From the NCBI GenBank assembly GCA_016719785.1, contig JADJYJ010000034.1, positions 105,667 through 169,666 of the forward strand: a stretch of DNA of 64,000 bases, read 5' to 3'. The stretch's first letter is position 1. Each line of letters begins with the position of its first letter. Of this stretch, positions 60,730 through 64,000 are shown in pieces. Under the pieces are notes generated by a model that ran no database searches, was not told the origin of the DNA, and saw only the letters and a list, made by a program, of their open reading frames with translations. A program made the position numbers and the translations under genes. Source of the stretch: Candidatus Amarolinea dominans. GTDB lineage: Bacteria > Chloroflexota > Anaerolineae > SSC4 > Amarolineaceae.

Positions 60730-62334
60730 ATGCAAACGCTGAAAACGAATGGCCCTGGTCGGGTCCTGGTCTCGGATCCGCTGGCGGCGGTCGGGCTTGA
60801 GTTGCTGTTGAAACACGGGTTGACGGTTGACGTACGCACCGGTCTCAAGCCGGCCGAGTTGATCGAAATCATCCCCGCGTACGATGCCCTGTTGGTGCGC
60901 AGCGAGACCAAAGTCAGCGCGGCCGTGCTTGGCGCGGGCAAGCAGCTCAAAGTGGTGGCGCGCGCGGGCGTGGGCGTGGATAACATTGACCTGGACGCGG
61001 CCACCAACCTGGGTGTGCTGGTGGCGAACGCGCCCGGCGGCAACACCATCTCAGTGGCCGAACACACCGTGGGGCTGCTGCTGGCGTTGGCGCGCAACAT
61101 TGCGCAGGCCGATGCCTCGCTGCGCGCCGGCGAGTGGAAACGCAGCCGCTTCATGGGCACCGAGGTGCGCGGCAAAACCCTGGGCTGCCTGGGTCTGGGC
61201 CGCATCGGCGCGGAGGTGGCGCGGCGGGCGCAGGGCCTGGCCATGGACGTGATCGCGTACGACCCGTACATTTCGGCCGAAATGGCGGCCCATCTCAACG
61301 TCACATTGGTGTCGCTGGAGACCCTGGTCGCCAGCGCCGACTTCATCACCGTACACTTACCGTTGACCGAGGAAACCAGCAGGATGATCAACGCGGACGC
61401 GCTGGCGCGCATGAAGCCGGGCGTGCGCCTGATCAACTGTGCGCGCGGCGGCATCATTGACCAGGCCGCGCTGCTGGCCGCGCTGGACAGCGGTCACGTG
61501 GCCGGCGCGGCGCTCGACGTGTTCGAAAAGGAGCCGCTGCCGCCAGACAGTCCGCTGCTGCGCCATCCGAAAGTCGTCATCACGCCGCACATCGCCGGTT
61601 CCACGGTCGAGGCGCAGGATCAGGTGGCGGTGGATGTGGCCGAGCAGGTGATTGATGTGCTCTCCGGCCGCGCGGCGCGCTACGCGGTCAACGCGCCGTT
61701 GATGGCCCCGCGCGATCTGCCCTTCCTGGCGCCCTATCTGAACCTGGCCGAACGCCTGGGACGGGTGGCGGTGCAGTTGGGCGGCAAGAACCTGAAATCG
61801 TGCGCGATCACCTACAGCGGCGCCCTGGCCGAATATGATCTCTCTTCGGTGACGGCCGCGGTCATCAAGGGCATGCTGCAATCAGTGGTGGATGTGCGCG
61901 TGAACATCATCAACGCGATGCGGCTGGCCGGCCAGCGCGGGCTGGCCGTCAGCGAACAGAAGACGCTGCGCACGTCACAGTACGACAACCTGATTAGCGT
62001 GCAGGTGATGAACGGCGGCGGCGCGCGCAAGGTCAGCGGCGCGCTGGTGCAGGACGAGCCGCACATTGTGGGCCTGGATGACATTTGGGTAGATTTTCCC
62101 GCGCAGGGGCACCTGCTGCTGACGCGTCACCATGACCGGCCCGGCATCATCGGCCGCATCGGCACCATGCTGGGCGACGCCGATGTCAACATCTCGTTCA
62201 TGCACGTCGGCCGCCAAACCCCGCGCGGCGAAGCGATCATGGTGCTGGGCACCGATGAGCCGATCCCCGAGGCGCTGTACGACCTGGTCAAGGACGTCAG
62301 CCATACGTATTGGGTCCAGGCCATTGCACTCTGA
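60730..62334 (+). CDS. serA: D-3-phosphoglycerate dehydrogenase with ACT domain
   Basis: 534 residues; first step of serine synthesis. N-terminal substrate domain, NAD motif GLGRIGAEVARRA near 156, ARAGVGVDNIDLDAA near 77, catalytic His-Glu region (FEKEPLPPDS, HIAGSTVEAQ) near 268-300, then an allosteric-substrate-binding domain (about 310-450) and a C-terminal ACT domain (HDRPGIIGRIGTMLGDAD near 465). It is the long type I SerA form. Confidence 0.94.
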   Translation: MQTLKTNGPGRVLVSDPLAAVGLELLLKHGLTVDVRTGLKPAELIEIIPAYDALLVRSETKVSAAVLGAGKQLKVVARAGVGVDNIDLDAATNLGVLVANAPGGNTISVAEHTVGLLLALARNIAQADASLRAGEWKRSRFMGTEVRGKTLGCLGLGRIGAEVARRAQGLAMDVIAYDPYISAEMAAHLNVTLVSLETLVASADFITVHLPLTEETSRMINADALARMKPGVRLINCARGGIIDQAALLAALDSGHVAGAALDVFEKEPLPPDSPLLRHPKVVITPHIAGSTVEAQDQVAVDVAEQVIDVLSGRAARYAVNAPLMAPRDLPFLAPYLNLAERLGRVAVQLGGKNLKSCAITYSGALAEYDLSSVTAAVIKGMLQSVVDVRVNIINAMRLAGQRGLAVSEQKTLRTSQYDNLISVQVMNGGGARKVSGALVQDEPHIVGLDDIWVDFPAQGHLLLTRHHDRPGIIGRIGTMLGDADVNISFMHVGRQTPRGEAIMVLGTDEPIPEALYDLVKDVSHTYWVQAIAL

Positions 62335-62666
62335 TGGGTAAACTCGTCTATTCGACAGATCCCGAGCCAGCGCCGCTGCCGCCCGCGCCGCAGGCGGCGG
62401 AAAAGCCGCTCAAGCAGCAGACGGCCACGGTGGCGCGTGACCGCAAACGGCGCAAGGGCAAGACCGTGACCGTCATCAGCGGCTTGCAGCACAACCCGGA
62501 CACCTTGCGCGAGCTGCTCAAGAACCTGCAGAGGCACCTGGGCACTGGCGGCACGATCAAGGATGGCGAGAAAGGCCCGGAGATCGAAATTCAGGGCGAT
62601 CACCGCGAGCGCGCGGGCGCGCTGTTGATCGAGCTGGGGTACAAGGTGAAGGTCAGTGGTGGATAA
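62334..62666 (+). CDS. yciH: SUI1/YciH-family translation initiation factor
   Basis: 110 residues. A basic N-terminal tail (RDRKRRKGKTV) precedes the SUI1/eIF1 core: VISGLQHNPDTLRELLKNL and LGTGGTIKDGEKGPEIEIQG, with a C-terminal ERAGALLIELGYKVK. The start shares its A with the serA stop (TGATG), so the pair is probably coupled. Bacterial YciH acts in start-site discrimination. Confidence 0.88.
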   Translation: MGKLVYSTDPEPAPLPPAPQAAEKPLKQQTATVARDRKRRKGKTVTVISGLQHNPDTLRELLKNLQRHLGTGGTIKDGEKGPEIEIQGDHRERAGALLIELGYKVKVSGG

Positions 62667-62710
62667 TGCCAGGCTCCAGGAGACCGGGTTGCGCGCAGGG
62701 ACCCGGTCTC

Positions 62711-62784
62711 TATACTGCAAACGGGCACGAATTGCGCCTGTTGCCGTAGGCGGAAGGGTGAAGTCTATTCCCGCTGGCAGCATA
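62711..62784. repeat. 74-bp dispersed repeat with inverted ends, copy 1
   Basis: About 92% identical to 63690-63763 by eye. The ends TATACTGCAA and TTGCAGCATA (variant GGCAGCATA here) are inverted relative to each other. An inner CGCCT ... AGGCG pair gives a second stem. It sits between yciH and the SH3 lipoprotein gene. Confidence 0.8.
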
Positions 62785-62811
62785 TCTTGCTTTCGCCATG
62801 CTGCCGAACCT

Positions 62812-63484
62812 GTGAGCCGGCGTTGGCGGCTGCTCGCCTGGTTTCTTTTTTTGCTCTGGCCGCTGTTAGCCTGCGGCCGCTTCGAGCCGCGGCCGACGCC
62901 CACCCCCGCCCCGCCCACCGCCACCGCGACCCCTCAACCCACGCGGGCGCCAACCGCCACAGCCACGCCGGCCGCCACCCCCACCCAGGAGGCAACCCCG
63001 CGTGGGACAGCCGGCGTGGTCGTGGCGCCGCAGGGAGTCAATATCCGCAATGCCGCGACGACGCGCGGCCCACGCGTGGGCCGCTTTGGCGCCGGCGTCA
63101 AGGTGACGGTGCAGGAAGGGCCGGTGGACACGGAAGCTGCCGTTGAAATGTGGGGTGTCGGACAGCGGGCGGCAAGGCCGGCGGGTCGCGGCGAGGGACA
63201 GCACGTCCGTCTGGCCAACCGCGCAGATCGGCGATCCGCTCCCGTGGACCCGGCCGGCAGGCTAGCGACACATGGTGATCACGCACGATGGGGTGGCTTT
63301 GCGGTCCTTTCCCGGCAAGAATACGACGTTGCTACGCGAAATGCCGCGCGGAACCAAGCTCGCCCTGCTCGAGGCGCCGGTGGATGTGGACGGACTGCGC
63401 TGGTGGCACGTGAAGAATGAGAAGTACGACGGCTGGGCCGCGGAGAGCAGCGGCAGTCAGCGGCTGTTGTCGCCGGTGGAGTGA
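62812..63484 (+). pseudogene. SH3-domain lipoprotein, broken
   Basis: The GTG at 62812 starts a signal peptide with lipobox LLAC, a Thr/Pro-rich linker (TPTPAPPTATATPQP), then an SH3-like domain (GVVVAPQGVNIRNAATTRGP). The frame goes wrong at the GGGG at about 63157: with one G less it would continue VSDSGRQG and AARDSTSVWPTAQ, then meets a TAG near 63264. A second SH3 domain (HDGVALRSFPGKNTTLLREM, WWHVKNEKYDGWAA) follows in that same frame to 63484. At least a frameshift and a stop, or sequence errors, break it. Confidence 0.7.
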
Positions 63485-63508
63485 AGCGTCAGAGGCGGAC
63501 CCTGGAAA

Positions 63509-63577
63509 TAAAAAACCAGGGCAGAAGTCCCCCGCTCCTCTGCCCTGATCTCGTAAAGTACCGAAGCACCTTACGAG
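63509..63577 (-). ncRNA. Candidate small RNA (about 65-70 nt)
   Basis: On the minus strand a near-consensus promoter is followed at the expected distance by a hairpin (CTCGTAA with TTACGAG, 63550-63577), then a terminator hairpin and U-run. No open frame fits inside. The terminal loop is G-rich (GGAGCGGGGG). I do not recognise a known RNA family. Confidence 0.5.
63510..63547 (-). terminator. Rho-independent terminator of the small-RNA candidate
   Basis: CAGGGCAGA (63517-63525) pairs with TCTGCCCTG (63539-63547), 9-bp stem, 13-nt loop, followed on the minus strand by six T (63515-63510). Confidence 0.7.
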
Positions 63578-63581
63578 CGAG

Positions 63582-63610
63582 AGTATACAGGAAGGCAGCG
63601 ACCTCGTCAA
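63582..63610 (-). promoter_or_regulatory. Near-consensus sigma-70 promoter on the minus strand
   Basis: TTGACG (63610-63605), 17 bases, TATACT (63587-63582). The predicted start is about 63575, at the base of the first hairpin. Confidence 0.7.
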
Positions 63611-63689
63611 GCAGTTTGTCATGACGAACGTATAACAATGCGCGGTCTGCACGTTGACCTCTGCAATCCGGCCTCGGCAATCCTCATCC

Positions 63690-63763
63690 TATACTGCAAG
63701 CGGTCACGAATTGCGCCTGTTTCCGTAGGCGGAAGAATGAAGTCTATTCCCGCTTGCAGCATA
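63690..63763. repeat. 74-bp dispersed repeat with inverted ends, copy 2
   Basis: Second copy of 62711-62784, direct orientation, 979 bases away. Ends TATACTGCAAGCGG and CCGCTTGCAGCATA are inverted with one or two mismatches. Confidence 0.8.
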
Positions 63764-63860
63764 GCGTCAAGAACACTGAGGTTGTCAGAAAACGAACCTT
63801 AGGGTAAAATCAGGTAGTCGAACCCAGACTTGAACCATTTTCCAGCGAAGAAGGTGATCC

Positions 63861-64000
63861 ATGCAAAGCACAGCAACTTTGAATGAGGTGTTCGACCTGG
63901 CGAGAAGGCTGTCGCCACGCGACAAGATCCGCCTGATCGAACATATGGCATCGGAGATTGAGCGCGATCTCCTTTCAGGGCATCCCAAACCGCGCAAGTC
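63861..64000 (+). CDS. Small antitoxin-like protein, 3' end outside window
   Basis: Begins MQSTATLNEVFDLARRLSP, then DKIRLIEHMASEIERDL, and runs off the right edge after 46 codons. The helical LSPRDKIRLIE pattern is common in small proteins encoded before PIN-domain toxins, but the partner gene would lie outside the window. AAGGTGA is 5 nt before the ATG. Confidence 0.6.
   Translation, partial: MQSTATLNEVFDLARRLSPRDKIRLIEHMASEIERDLLSGHPKPRK

Larger units (their letters stand above)
63485..63860. other. Gene-free region with small-RNA candidate and repeat copy 2
   Basis: No protein gene is seen. It holds two hairpins (63517-63547 and 63550-63577), a minus-strand promoter and the second copy of the 74-bp repeat. 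Each is listed separately. Confidence 0.6.

Noticed and set aside
63785..63860. tRNA-like segment near the right end
   Set aside because: A GTCGAACCC stretch recalls a T-loop but no acceptor or anticodon stems can be paired around it.
1..64000. Prophage, restriction-modification or other defence island
   Set aside because: No integrase, phage structural, nuclease-helicase or methylase-restriction genes were recognised beyond the single Rpn nuclease and a partial antitoxin-like frame at the right edge.

Overview
The window looks like a high-GC chromosomal segment of a Chloroflexota bacterium (Anaerolineae/Caldilineae-like). This is an inference from Thr-Pro-rich lipoprotein linkers, a DUF4139 protein, an Rpn/PD-(D/E)XK nuclease, an OleC-like ligase, a WS/DGAT enzyme and short palindromic intergenic repeats of a kind I associate with that phylum; no rRNA or tRNA gene was recognised to confirm it.

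Layout. 1-10.2 kb (minus strand): a class A penicillin-binding protein running off the left edge, an OleC-like ligase, an Rpn-type nuclease with a Gln-rich repeat, a DUF4139 protein, a wax-ester-synthase/DGAT protein with an unusual Cys/His tail, and a Cys/Met-metabolism PLP enzyme. 10.4-39.1 kb (plus strand): one dense, mostly overlapping cell-surface polysaccharide locus of about 20 genes. It holds GT2 and GT4 glycosyltransferases, a 1504-residue membrane glycosyltransferase carrying jelly-roll modules, a GDP-fucose-synthase-like enzyme, a flippase, a TPR protein, an O-antigen ligase/polymerase-like protein, a fused GT4-GT4, a GT26-epimerase fusion, WecC, WecB, two polyprenyl-phosphate sugar-phosphotransferases (one with an altered catalytic pair), a methyltransferase, a rhamnose-4-epimerase-like SDR, a nucleotidyltransferase-fold protein and a heptose module (HddA/GmhA/GmhB-like). 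39.1-44.1 kb (minus): chromate transporter, RluA-type pseudouridine synthase, DksA-like zinc finger, saccharopine-dehydrogenase-like reductase, MFS permease. 44.4-52.5 kb: a methyltransferase, a lipoprotein, a secreted clan-A glycosidase-like protein interrupted at a C11 tract, YigZ, an SH3 protein, an SDR epimerase and a second glycosidase-like protein. 52.6-64 kb: periplasmic binding protein, trmD, JAMM peptidase, metallo-beta-lactamase-fold hydrolase, polA, argS, serA, an eIF1/YciH-like protein, a broken SH3 lipoprotein, a candidate small RNA and the start of a small antitoxin-like gene.

How it fits together. The central locus encodes a lipid-linked surface glycan: phosphosugar transferase, WecB/WecC (ManNAcA supply) and a GT26 enzyme could make a linkage unit; the GT2/GT4 enzymes extend it; flippase and polymerase/ligase export and join it. 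The heptose module would supply an activated heptose, but its nucleotidyltransferase (HddC) and the GDP-mannose dehydratase partner of the fucose synthase are not in the window.

Points of most interest: (1) a catalytic Asp-Glu to Asp-Lys change in one of the two phosphosugar transferases; (2) a GT26 enzyme cut short and fused in frame to an epimerase that keeps its own ribosome binding site; (3) a secreted glycosidase split from its signal peptide by a C11 tract; (4) a candidate small RNA with consensus promoter and terminator; (5) a 74-bp repeat with inverted ends; (6) an apparent ATA start codon. Several frame breaks between 48.9 and 63.3 kb are single-base indels in G/C runs, so base-calling error has to be excluded before any of them is interpreted biologically.
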